NCBI GenBank assembly: GCA_026874595.1
Contig: CM049306.1
Location: forward strand, 89,630,642 to 89,694,641
DNA from: Sipunculus nudus
Taxonomy: Eukaryota; Annelida; Sipuncula; Golfingiida; Sipunculidae
Length of the DNA stretch: 64,000 bases
Direction: 5' to 3'
Shown here: piece after piece, positions 17,185 to 26,325 of the stretch
Numbering within the stretch: the first letter of the stretch is position 1
How the letters are laid out: each line of letters begins with the position of its first letter
Notes under the pieces: generated by a model
Told to the model about the DNA's origin: nothing
Databases searched by the model: none
The model's input: only the letters and a program-made list of their open reading frames with translations
Program-made: the position numbers and the translations under genes

Positions 17185-18375
17185 TCATGCTACCCTTGGC
17201 TTTATCACGTACGTGTATAACACGTACCCCAAACCTGCTAGCACAGAAAGCGTCAGGATCGTGCAAATAATCTTGCTGATTATACGTGAGCAACACGATT
17301 CGCACACGTAACAGTCACCGTCAGAGTGTTTCCCACTGCGCCGACAAATGCCACAGCGCTCCACCAATAGTGACACGTAATACAACATCACCCAACACCC
17401 CGCGCTTAAGACGCCTGCGTGCCAGTACGCAAACTGGGGGACGAACGCGTCACAGGATCGTAGGCGATGGGATGAATACGTCCCCATCAAACAGGCCACA
17501 GTGAGAAATATAACCATGGCATGCAAAGCTCCGCACGCGCCGGAACAGACCAACTTGTTGTGTCTGTGTCGTGTGGACACGCTCTTTCGGTCATTTTTCC
17601 CGATCGGCAAGTGGAAACCGGTGAATTCAAACTGGGAATACGGCGGAGGAGGTTCATCGGTGCCCGTGTGCAAGTACCGGTCGGCTTCCTCGGACACAAC
17701 GGCTTCCATTGAGTCCACTCCGTCGAGAATGGCAGGTTTCTCATCGAGTTTTTCACCCTGTGTCGGCGGCACCACGAGATTCGGTTCCGCATACGTGAAG
17801 CGCGGACGCGATACATCGGATTTTGGGTTGTGGCCTCCGGGGACGGCTGGGTTGTCGTTACAAGCTGTTGTTTTGTCTGCAAGTTTCTGTTGTGCTTTTT
17901 CACGAAGACCATCCATGATACGGATGTGAGCTGCATGCAGTTTATGCGCAGCGTTGCGCAAGTGCATGCTCAAAACAACGAACAAACATAGACCCACAAG
18001 TGGGAAGCACACAGCGTCAAACAACATCTCCTGCAGCAGCTCGTCATAGGCCGCAACAAGGCGTTCCGGGGGTCGACCTGACGAATCAGTGGTAGGAACA
18101 GGTGACGCGTTCTCATTGCAAAGTAATATGCCGACAGTACACCTGAGTCTACGTGGGCGTCTCAACCAGCAGGCGCTTGTCGGGTATGCGGTTTGTGGCA
18201 AAAAGTAAGGTTCCATAGAGGCGTTGCGTCCAGAGCGTAAATAAATGCAACCGCAGTGGTCGTCCTCCGGCCACCACCCAGGGTGCCACAAGTGTAGAGC
18301 GCTGATGATCCCCGCAGCCATGCAGGCGATCGACGCAGCTAGGCCAGTGGCTACCTGAAATGTCGTGTGTCCCAT
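17185..18375 (-). CDS. Multi-pass membrane protein with a PPxY motif
   Basis: The first ATG is at 18375 (396 residues). Five hydrophobic segments are visible: one at the N-terminus (about 6-28), one at about 118-140, and three in the C-terminal third (about 280-300, 315-340 and 370-392). Between the second and third lies a hydrophilic region containing P-P-P-P-Y-S, a PPxY motif of the kind that binds WW domains of NEDD4-type ubiquitin ligases and serves as a budding signal in several enveloped viruses. Cysteine pairs (C-G-I-C, C-x2-C) precede the last segment. A virion envelope protein is the natural reading; it is not assignable to gM, gN or gK. Confidence 0.75.
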   Translation of the reverse strand: MGHTTFQVATGLAASIACMAAGIISALHLWHPGWWPEDDHCGCIYLRSGRNASMEPYFLPQTAYPTSACWLRRPRRLRCTVGILLCNENASPVPTTDSSGRPPERLVAAYDELLQEMLFDAVCFPLVGLCLFVVLSMHLRNAAHKLHAAHIRIMDGLREKAQQKLADKTTACNDNPAVPGGHNPKSDVSRPRFTYAEPNLVVPPTQGEKLDEKPAILDGVDSMEAVVSEEADRYLHTGTDEPPPPYSQFEFTGFHLPIGKNDRKSVSTRHRHNKLVCSGACGALHAMVIFLTVACLMGTYSSHRLRSCDAFVPQFAYWHAGVLSAGCWVMLYYVSLLVERCGICRRSGKHSDGDCYVCESCCSRIISKIICTILTLSVLAGLGYVLYTYVIKPRVA

Positions 18376-18484
18376 ATTTAATGCCGCACACAGCACGATA
18401 ATGATCCCGCATTGATCGGTGAGGCAGCTGTCATTGTGACATCAGACAGATACACATCCCCCACTGCACAAATACAAGTCTCTG

Positions 18485-19024
18485 TTATGCAGCGATGGCT
18501 TTCGCGATCTGACAGAAAAAAGAAACCCAACCTGGCACCCCATGTGGCATCCATCCTGTGAAAAGCCCAGGAGAAGCATGGTTCTTGTGAATTGACGGGT
18601 TAACCACGTACAAATAAGCCCACCTGACGAAAACAGAGGACACACATTTAATGGTTTCCAGCGGGACGCCATTGCGTTCCAGCTGACGACGAACAGACAA
18701 AGCGAATGCGAAAAAAACCAAAGCGTGTCCATAATAGCAGAAACCGTTCGCCACGCGGCCTAGTATGATATTCAGACTCTTTTCAATGTCATGTTGCCCG
18801 TTCAGACATGACCACCACCTCTCTCCCGCAACTTTGATGTCCTTCATGTTTTCCAATTGCTTTATGCACCCTCCCAGTGCAATTTCAACGTGCGCGTACG
18901 GTATAAAACAATCAGAACAGACTGAGCGGTTATCGTGGCGTTCAGGGAATTGACAGACGAAAAGATGATTCACGATTCGCCTGGCCGTAGAATGGGGCAT
19001 AACAAGCGGATATCTTCTACGCAT
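18485..19024 (-). CDS. Probable small membrane protein, unrecognised
   Basis: The frame is open further up, but the first ATG is at 19024, giving 179 residues. The N-terminal two thirds are mixed, with several Cys and His. Two or three moderately hydrophobic segments follow (around F-C-Y-Y-G-H-A-L-V-F-F-A-F-A-L, V-R-W-A-Y-L-Y-V-V and W-V-S-F-F). It lies between two clear membrane protein genes on the same strand, which supports a shared role. The codon positions are less convincing than in its neighbours, and part of the frame upstream of 19024 might be coding if there is a spliced leader. Confidence 0.5.
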   Translation of the reverse strand: MRRRYPLVMPHSTARRIVNHLFVCQFPERHDNRSVCSDCFIPYAHVEIALGGCIKQLENMKDIKVAGERWWSCLNGQHDIEKSLNIILGRVANGFCYYGHALVFFAFALSVRRQLERNGVPLETIKCVSSVFVRWAYLYVVNPSIHKNHASPGLFTGWMPHGVPGWVSFFCQIAKAIAA

Positions 19025-19475
19025 ACCGTTATTCGATCGTCTCAGCAAACTTGTCTGATGTGGCGTGAACGACTTTGCGTGCGGCGGTAGTGCAATGCCT
19101 GGTATCCTGTCCTTAATTTGCGAAACCACTCACGCCCGAAAACGGTGTTACTGCAAATTGCTACACACGTCACGCGCACGACTTTCGCACTCATGTGGGA
19201 ACGTCCACAGATATTCTGGTAGCAAGTCGTCGGAGAAGTTGAGTGTCATTGCCGCGGCCAAATGTCGACATCCGGGTTAACGTCTGGGACACATGTCCGG
19301 CTAGTCGAGGCGTTTATCACGGATAACAGTACACTTAGGGGGACGCCGGTTTGTAACTGCACGATCAGGCAATTATTCGAGAGACGAAGTGTCACACATT
19401 TTTTATTATTGTGTCGTTTCAACGTTCCTGTGCCTGAGCATCCAACGCCTGCTCACCAGCAAATGCAAATAGCGT

Positions 19476-20135
19476 TCACGATCTGTCCCAAAGGGCGTGC
19501 TGAGTGGTTTCAAGGACGAGGGCGGCTGCAGTGAATAACAGGTACATGGCAGAGAGTACGTAGAACGTGATGCACGGGGGCTGAACTATTCCTGTTTTCG
19601 CCACGCGCACCATCTGCACCAAGAAACTTATGAACCAAGGGATGATCATGATCACATGCAAACCAGACACGATTGCGGATTTGGAAGAGGCTGTTACCAT
19701 CCCCGTGAGACTGTAAAAATCACGTGGATCACCCTTCGTGCCACGCACGTTCTCTTTGTCATGCACCAGTAACCTTTCGCCTTCATGGTTTTCCTCACAC
19801 GTGTCACCTCCATTGTCATCTTTTTCGTCTCTGAATATGTAAGTGTTTTTTCGAGGTCCTCGTCTGCTCCCAAACGTATGTTTATTACGTCCCTCATGAG
19901 CGGACATCTTCGTCTCCCTTGGGTTGTTCCTTCCGGAAATACGGTACGCGAACACAGTCAAGCAGATCATGCTGGATCCATATTGTATCATACATATAGG
20001 AAGAAAAGAACTGTCGTCACATAAAGATATATGTGCCGCGCCTGTTGTGATGATAATGCCGTATGCAGACACAAGAACAAAGGCGAACATGATACGAAGA
20101 CGGCGACCTCTGACGAATGACGCCTTGCCGTTCAT
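19476..20135 (-). CDS. Four-pass membrane protein of 219 residues
   Basis: ATG at 20135. Hydrophobic segments lie at about 14-36, 46-67, 155-180 and 190-213, with a charged 85-residue loop between the second and third. The layout (two helices, a hydrophilic loop, two helices) echoes that of the 396-residue neighbour. A minus-strand AATAAA lies at 19402-19407. It is likely an envelope or host-membrane protein. No family is recognised. Confidence 0.7.
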   Translation of the reverse strand: MNGKASFVRGRRLRIMFAFVLVSAYGIIITTGAAHISLCDDSSFLPICMIQYGSSMICLTVFAYRISGRNNPRETKMSAHEGRNKHTFGSRRGPRKNTYIFRDEKDDNGGDTCEENHEGERLLVHDKENVRGTKGDPRDFYSLTGMVTASSKSAIVSGLHVIMIIPWFISFLVQMVRVAKTGIVQPPCITFYVLSAMYLLFTAAALVLETTQHALWDRS

Positions 20136-20406
20136 CGTTGTCTATGCTTTCGTTATTAGGGCAATCATATACAACAACCTGAACAGAAGAACAGTAGGAA
20201 CACCCCCAATCCAATAACCAACAGAACCACACAGCCGCTACTGACACAGACCTGTATTTGGAAAGGGGCCATTGACCTCGTTCTCTCTTTACATCAACGT
20301 TCATGTCAATTCGTTATCGAGCCGTTACGGGAATTGAGAACAGTGACAACCAAAGGTATAACGGAAAACACGTTTTTGTTTTTGTTTACCCTCGAGGATC
20401 CGCAAC

Positions 20407-23400
20407 ATGGCCGCTATACCACCGCCACACCCACAACTGGGGCCTTGGGCCTTTGCATTTGACAACCATCACCTGGCCCCTTACCTCAACACGGGCGTAC
20501 AGGAACTGTACACACTAGCGAAGAGTTACGCCACGGGAGGACTGCTGGAGAACGACCCTATGGATGCACGGTTGCTGGAATCCAAATTTATCAGATATTA
20601 TAAATGCTATGTGGCGGGTGCGTCAGTGCGAGGCGTTCAAAACACACCCCTGGGCGTTTGCTTGGTGCAAAGTTTCGATCCGCACATGATGGACTGCAGG
20701 TACGAAGATGTCGAATACGTCAGTAAAGACGCTGTGATGTCGGAACCGCCACAGTCAGACAAGGCGCCCCCGAGGACAGTTCAGAGGCGGAAAAAGAAAT
20801 TCACCTTCGCCTTGTCACATTCAGCCTACCTGGATGTGCCCTTTGACGTGCTGAACGTATTACGCACAAAGTTGGCCAGTGAAACAAACGATGCTCACAC
20901 CACAGAACCTATCGTCCGGTTCGGGTATATGATGCAAGACGGCATGAGGGACCTCATAACGAGTCTGCGCGCCGGAAACATGGCCCACATGGGCGAGTTC
21001 CTGAGGGACATATCGCCGGACGCAGCCATTATGCGGGCACTGTACGCTACCAGGTTGCAGCTGCAACGTGCCCCTGACCCCAACCGCATAGCTCTTATGA
21101 AATGTCAGGCACTGAATGAGGCGGCGAGGATGTTTATGGCGAACCTGTTTTCAGTCCGGCTGGACGCATACGGCGCTGTCCGCCGCCTGGCGAACCAGTG
21201 CAGCCAGCAGTGTGACCGGATTCCTTTCATCCGCGAGAGGTCGCAAAGAGACGAAGGGGCGCCTTGGTCTGGAGCAAAGGCAAAATTGAAAGTCGCCGTG
21301 GAGGAAGCTGAGGCCCAGCTCAGCAGACCGGGAGCCGACCCGCCCAGCATCACTCAGAAGCTTCACCTGCAACGGATGAAAGATCTTTTGTCCTCGGAAA
21401 GTAAACTGTTCGATGCCTCGGATGTTCTGTGTGTGGTGCTGATGGGACCCGAGACTTACCAGCAGATGGCTCAAGGTATGTCAATGTACCGCGTGCTGAT
21501 AGACTTGCGCCGTGGTGTGCTCCGCATAAACAAAACGGAGGAACAGATGATCGCACATACGGGTATCATGGTCCTTAACATACACAGCAACAAAGAGACC
21601 GTGAAAGACAGAGAACCGACAGCCGAAGAATACGTCTCGATCATGCGGGGCCCTGTCGACAGCAACGGGGAACCTACGGAGACTCTTTTCGCTGGAGTGG
21701 AAAAGGGTTACGTGGTACAGACATTCCCGGGGTTGACCCACAGAGACGGTCTGGTCTTGTTTTCGAAAGACGTCAGCGATGTGACAGACGTGACACGCCG
21801 CGTGGACCGTGATGTGACACGGGACATACTGCACGTGACGCAAACCACACCGATAGCGCTGTGCAGTCAACTAGACTACGTGCTGGACCGCTTGCAGAAC
21901 CCGTCTTGTACTACAGGAAACCTAGGTGACCCACACCCAGTCAGGAACCCAAGCGCAAAACAACGCCTGCAAGTGCCCGTGAGCATGACGTGGAAAACCT
22001 ACGGGGGCCGCGACGAAACCGTTACGGCTCTCCAGGCACTGATCGACGTCCTTTTCAACCCGGACCTGTACAATTTCGTGAGTACAACTAAAAGGTACAA
22101 CACGCCTTCCAAACTGCATGCTGCAGGGACATCCGGACCTTCCGGGAGAAATGACGAAAGTACACACACTGCAGGAGTATGGGACGTCTTTCCTCCAAAA
22201 ACCCGAGCGTCCCTGTGTGATGTTGTTGCACACCATGACGTATCGACCACAGCTTTGAGGTTGCATGAAACTGAAGGGCCTATGGCGAGATCGTACGGAT
22301 GGACCTGTGAGAACACACTGCTATTGCCTCTGCAGCGCAGCCTGAGTAATGTGGACCACATGAACTATCACCAAGCGGGATCTGTGCGTCTGCTCCATGA
22401 CCAACCTAACCCCTTCCAGACGCTACACTTCATCCCAAAGAATCTTGACAAAACATCTTTTTCAAAATTGTGTGAAATAACAGGTGGTACAATACCAGAC
22501 GGGTTCAAGGAAGGAACATCCGCGCTGTTCGTACCGAGATTTCATCTTGAAAATATACCGCTCTGTCTCCGACCCCTGTCCAGCGTTCAGGACGCGGGTG
22601 AGAGCATAGCGAGGACGCATTACCCTTACCTGTTGGACCCCACTGATCCGCGCTCAGAGGCAGCCAGGGTCTGGAGTACGTCGTTGAACCACTCTTGTCA
22701 AGACCTGCTCTGCAAACGCTGGGAAGCGATGCTGATCGCCAAGTACCCCACTGACATGTTGTTCGTCGAAAAATTTCACACACACGTATGTGAAAATGGA
22801 GAAAGCATTGAATTCCAGTACCTGCTACGGTCAGCTTACATATTTTCCGCTTTCGGAGGGGTGCTGACATGCGACTCAAACCTGACGCTGATGAAGGCGA
22901 TCGCAACAGTGCCACTCCCCCCTGTATTGAGGCAGTTCCCGCCTTTACAAAAACTACAACAAGCATGCCGTGGCATAGTGAAGTTAACTGAAGATGTCGC
23001 AGGGTGTTTGATGAAACGATTAGCTGCCGATCTGCAGGTTTTGGGTCACGGGCAGATAGCAGCAAAACTCGTGTCATCCGAGGCAGTGACGTTCACAAAA
23101 AAAGAATCTGCAATATTACTACGGCGTAGTCAAGAAATCAGCAGTTGCACGGACCTTGCTTTACCCACACCGCTACCAATGGGCGTGACGGGGTCTAACA
23201 TGTGGCAGCATGTCGACATGAAAGACTCAACGGACGTGACGTGTTTCGCATGGATGCGGCAGGTTCCGGATGAGTTTGCTACTCACCCAACTAAGTACGA
23301 TGTGACTGAAAAGGCAAAAAGGGATCAGACAGACGCGTATAGCAAATGTCATGTTAAGATACCAACTAATATATTCCAAACAGCAACGCCACAAGACATG

Positions 23401-25275
23401 ATTCAAATGAAGACATTTTACAGCATAATGCAGCAACTTTGCGGGAGCACAATGACAGCTGTTAAACCACGTCAGGATAACCAACAGATGGCCGCGTGTG
23501 TCACGGTGGCTACAGCGAGGGACTTATTCAAAAAGACAGCTCGAAATAACCGACACTCATCCTGGGACACTCAAACACAATTTTACCCTTTAGATAACAC
23601 GGTTTTCCGCATATCAGCTGTACCGGCAGCCAGTCTGCGTATGAAAACAACAAACGGTGGCCTTTACAGAACGGAAACTGCATTATGCACGGACGGGGTC
23701 TTCCTAAAAAACGCCGTCGACATTTCTGGTGACGTGAGCCACATTACGCTGAAAACATTTGAGGGTATCACGTTCGAATACGACGACGACACCGGCTTGA
23801 TAAAACCATCCACCAAAACGAAACTGGAGGCTGCAAGAAAGATTGTCACAGATGAAACAGCCCAAACACTGTGGTTTCCCCTGCCCTTGTCCCTAGAAGT
23901 GATGGACGTAAACATGTGCGAAACCCTAACGGAAAATAAAGGAAAATTGATTGGAAAGGATATACCACGGTACAACGGGTGTGACATGCAGCCGGACATA
24001 TACCTTTACGCTGCGGCACATCACCCAGTTCAGCGAGACGGCATTCACTCGCGCCGCGTAGCACTTTCGCAGTTGAGCCCGGAGGCCAGGGTGATGATAA
24101 CACCTGTACAACAGACATATGCAACAGCAGCCGGTATATGCGCTCTTGCAAAGCAGGCAGGTCATGCCACCCTGGGTTGCATGGTGCTGCAACACGACAA
24201 AGTGGAAACAGAACACCTGTTCGCAGCCACCCCTGCGAGTATATGGCTCAGACAGGGACCCGTGCACACGCAAGAGACGATCAACGACACTCACAGTGGC
24301 ACGATCGTGCAAGAAATGCTCCGTTTTTCTGAAACCAAGATGGGCACATCAGGCCTCGTTGTGCCGCACGCCATGTTCACAGGAAACCGCACAGACGGGG
24401 CATACCACCCAAGGGTCTCCTGGCAAGGCATCGACAGGAACGCACGAAACATAACATCTGACGTGGCTACGTTGTACGTGGAAAGTGCAAAGGCGTACGG
24501 GAGCAGTCTCGCCGGAAAGATGACCGCAAGCTCCACAGGCGCAGATCCCCTGCAAAAGACAGCCGGTTACGTTCAAGGACACAGCGCCTATTGGCCAGAG
24601 AGGGACGCGGGTCGCGGCCAGGCAGAAAAGTCCACAACCGATATACTGTTGGTGCCTACTTGCATGCCACTGGAAGCGTTCTGCAACGTCGTGGACGTGC
24701 GTAACCCGGGCAAGTCGGACGCTTTTCAAGACTGTGCCAACCGGATGACCCGCTCCATGTTTTTCACGGGGGAGGCTTCCGGTTTCAGCAACCCGTGGGC
24801 ATCATTGCCGTTCTCCTTGGCTTACGTAGGACATTCACAGACGAGTGTAGGGGAACTGTTGCGCATGCCTCAGACGATTGCTGAGAGGTCACCCGTTCAC
24901 AACGGACTGGACCGCGGCCTGACCGAACTGTTGGAGAACATGGAACTTGGCCATCTAGGGAGGAAAAGGAAAACACCAGGAGCAGACGTTCCTGTACCCG
25001 GATGGAAGGTCGGGACAAAAGGAGATGCAAGCCACACACATATCAGTCCGATGAGCCTGTCCAATAGCCCGGGCCAGTACCGACATCTCAGCCACGTCCT
25101 AGGCGGGGCCGTGCCAATGACATCTTGTTCAGCCCCTCACCTGTCCTTGGATAACCGTACATGGGGTGAGCCCACGCGCTTCCCTGACGGAAACTACAAA
25201 TTGAACGGGTTTAACACATTACTATTCAACCCAAATGCCAACCCTGCCACGTCTGGAGGCCGTCCAATGGCATGA
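20407..25275 (+). CDS. Very large structural-type protein, candidate major capsid protein
   Basis: This 1622-residue protein is the largest in the window, with ATG at 20407 in good context (AACATGG) and AATAAA at 25333-25338. It has no signal peptide, no membrane segment and no enzyme motif. Composition is even along its length, with many Thr, Asn and Pro loops, as in capsid shells, and the last 60 residues are Pro/Gly/Asn-rich. Herpesvirus major capsid proteins run from about 1100 to 1400 residues, so this one would be long. The call rests on size, composition and the herpesvirus-like context, not on a specific motif. Another large tegument protein is the alternative. Confidence 0.6.
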   Translation: MAAIPPPHPQLGPWAFAFDNHHLAPYLNTGVQELYTLAKSYATGGLLENDPMDARLLESKFIRYYKCYVAGASVRGVQNTPLGVCLVQSFDPHMMDCRYEDVEYVSKDAVMSEPPQSDKAPPRTVQRRKKKFTFALSHSAYLDVPFDVLNVLRTKLASETNDAHTTEPIVRFGYMMQDGMRDLITSLRAGNMAHMGEFLRDISPDAAIMRALYATRLQLQRAPDPNRIALMKCQALNEAARMFMANLFSVRLDAYGAVRRLANQCSQQCDRIPFIRERSQRDEGAPWSGAKAKLKVAVEEAEAQLSRPGADPPSITQKLHLQRMKDLLSSESKLFDASDVLCVVLMGPETYQQMAQGMSMYRVLIDLRRGVLRINKTEEQMIAHTGIMVLNIHSNKETVKDREPTAEEYVSIMRGPVDSNGEPTETLFAGVEKGYVVQTFPGLTHRDGLVLFSKDVSDVTDVTRRVDRDVTRDILHVTQTTPIALCSQLDYVLDRLQNPSCTTGNLGDPHPVRNPSAKQRLQVPVSMTWKTYGGRDETVTALQALIDVLFNPDLYNFVSTTKRYNTPSKLHAAGTSGPSGRNDESTHTAGVWDVFPPKTRASLCDVVAHHDVSTTALRLHETEGPMARSYGWTCENTLLLPLQRSLSNVDHMNYHQAGSVRLLHDQPNPFQTLHFIPKNLDKTSFSKLCEITGGTIPDGFKEGTSALFVPRFHLENIPLCLRPLSSVQDAGESIARTHYPYLLDPTDPRSEAARVWSTSLNHSCQDLLCKRWEAMLIAKYPTDMLFVEKFHTHVCENGESIEFQYLLRSAYIFSAFGGVLTCDSNLTLMKAIATVPLPPVLRQFPPLQKLQQACRGIVKLTEDVAGCLMKRLAADLQVLGHGQIAAKLVSSEAVTFTKKESAILLRRSQEISSCTDLALPTPLPMGVTGSNMWQHVDMKDSTDVTCFAWMRQVPDEFATHPTKYDVTEKAKRDQTDAYSKCHVKIPTNIFQTATPQDMIQMKTFYSIMQQLCGSTMTAVKPRQDNQQMAACVTVATARDLFKKTARNNRHSSWDTQTQFYPLDNTVFRISAVPAASLRMKTTNGGLYRTETALCTDGVFLKNAVDISGDVSHITLKTFEGITFEYDDDTGLIKPSTKTKLEAARKIVTDETAQTLWFPLPLSLEVMDVNMCETLTENKGKLIGKDIPRYNGCDMQPDIYLYAAAHHPVQRDGIHSRRVALSQLSPEARVMITPVQQTYATAAGICALAKQAGHATLGCMVLQHDKVETEHLFAATPASIWLRQGPVHTQETINDTHSGTIVQEMLRFSETKMGTSGLVVPHAMFTGNRTDGAYHPRVSWQGIDRNARNITSDVATLYVESAKAYGSSLAGKMTASSTGADPLQKTAGYVQGHSAYWPERDAGRGQAEKSTTDILLVPTCMPLEAFCNVVDVRNPGKSDAFQDCANRMTRSMFFTGEASGFSNPWASLPFSLAYVGHSQTSVGELLRMPQTIAERSPVHNGLDRGLTELLENMELGHLGRKRKTPGADVPVPGWKVGTKGDASHTHISPMSLSNSPGQYRHLSHVLGGAVPMTSCSAPHLSLDNRTWGEPTRFPDGNYKLNGFNTLLFNPNANPATSGGRPMA

Positions 25276-25630
25276 AAGGGATTGGAGCGGTAATTGTCAA
25301 AGACGTTGTAAAATGTTTTGGAACTGTTATCTAATAAAGGTTTATAGTCGCAAGCATTGGTTGTTTGTTATATGTTGCGTACATGGTTATGTTCAAACAC
25401 ACACACAACACGCCGATCCCAAAAACAACACAACACATGAACACAATGTCGAATACCTCTTTATAACGCATGCCAAAAACACCCCACAATGTTGGTCAAA
25501 TGTTTGGTAATACTAACAACAAGAATATGCAAACAAAGTTCAGTCCTGGTTTGAGAATCTGTGAGAGTCCCCTCCTCTTTGCAATGTCTCCTATCGTACA
25601 ATCCTGTACGTGGGGGTAGAGCGCGTTAGG
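25276..25630 (+). other. Intergenic, convergent 3' ends
   Basis: It contains the AATAAA of the capsid candidate (25333-25338) and CA-rich sequence. I see no gene and no clear minus-strand poly(A) signal for the gene that ends at 25631. Confidence 0.5.
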
Positions 25631-26152
25631 CTATACATCCGTTGACACAATTTCAAAACGCATACGACCTTTGCCCCACTCGGCTTCGTCCTCTTTCAAC
25701 ATGTATCCGATATTTTCCAAGCAGTAAATAACGTACGAAAGCAATTCGGCATCAGCGGACATGGGAGTAAATTTGTAAATTTCCAAGATGATCATGCTCT
25801 CCAAAAACGGGATCTCGCGACACAACGCTTTGTAGACGGCTGCTTCCGTTTCTGGTGACAACACAGGACCGGACTGGTTATTGAGATTCATCAGACAGAA
25901 CAGACACGATTCTGGTGGCCATGGGTCCACTTGCAGGTGCTTCCACACATTCAGATGACAGTTGGTTGCCAGAGCGAGACTGTAGCAATCAGACAAGTCA
26001 GAAGCCGACTTTCGCGCTTCCCTGATGAAGTCTACCATTTGCCTGGCCGCTTCAGCATTTACACTGGTCATGGCGGCTTTTAGAAGGACGAGCCGTCTGA
26101 GTGACACCGACCGCTTAGGTCGAGGTTTATCGCGACGGCTCACTGACGACAT
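25631..26152 (-). CDS. 173-residue protein, member A of a two-gene family
   Basis: ATG at 26152. A basic N-terminus (R/K/S-rich, residues 5-22) precedes a helical domain. From about residue 65 to 155 it aligns with the protein encoded at 53842-54384: both share V-D-P-W-P-P, a T/S-x-A-V-Y-K motif, and an A-E-A/L-x(3-5)-Y-x-L/I-Y-C block in the same order and spacing. No known family is recognised. The strong palindromic TATA (26205-26214), about 55 bases before the ATG, marks this as a separately controlled gene. Confidence 0.7.
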   Translation of the reverse strand: MSSVSRRDKPRPKRSVSLRRLVLLKAAMTSVNAEAARQMVDFIREARKSASDLSDCYSLALATNCHLNVWKHLQVDPWPPESCLFCLMNLNNQSGPVLSPETEAAVYKALCREIPFLESMIILEIYKFTPMSADAELLSYVIYCLENIGYMLKEDEAEWGKGRMRFEIVSTDV

Positions 26153-26204
26153 CGCGAGGGTCACAACTTGTACATATATGCAACTGGCACAGGGCCGTGT
26201 ATCA

Positions 26205-26214
26205 CTTATATAAG
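26205..26214. promoter_or_regulatory. Palindromic TATA element CTTATATAAG
   Basis: It sits in the 173-base gap between the divergent genes starting at 26152 (minus) and 26326 (plus). Being palindromic, it could serve both, and it is 53 bases from the minus-strand ATG. Confidence 0.55.
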
Positions 26215-26325
26215 TAGTGGCCTGCCATTGGGGACGCAGACGTAACTGCACGGCAGGCCGTCAATGATACGATACGGGGGGTTGTGTTCCGATCATATCA
26301 TACGTTAAACAGTTGCTGTCACGTG

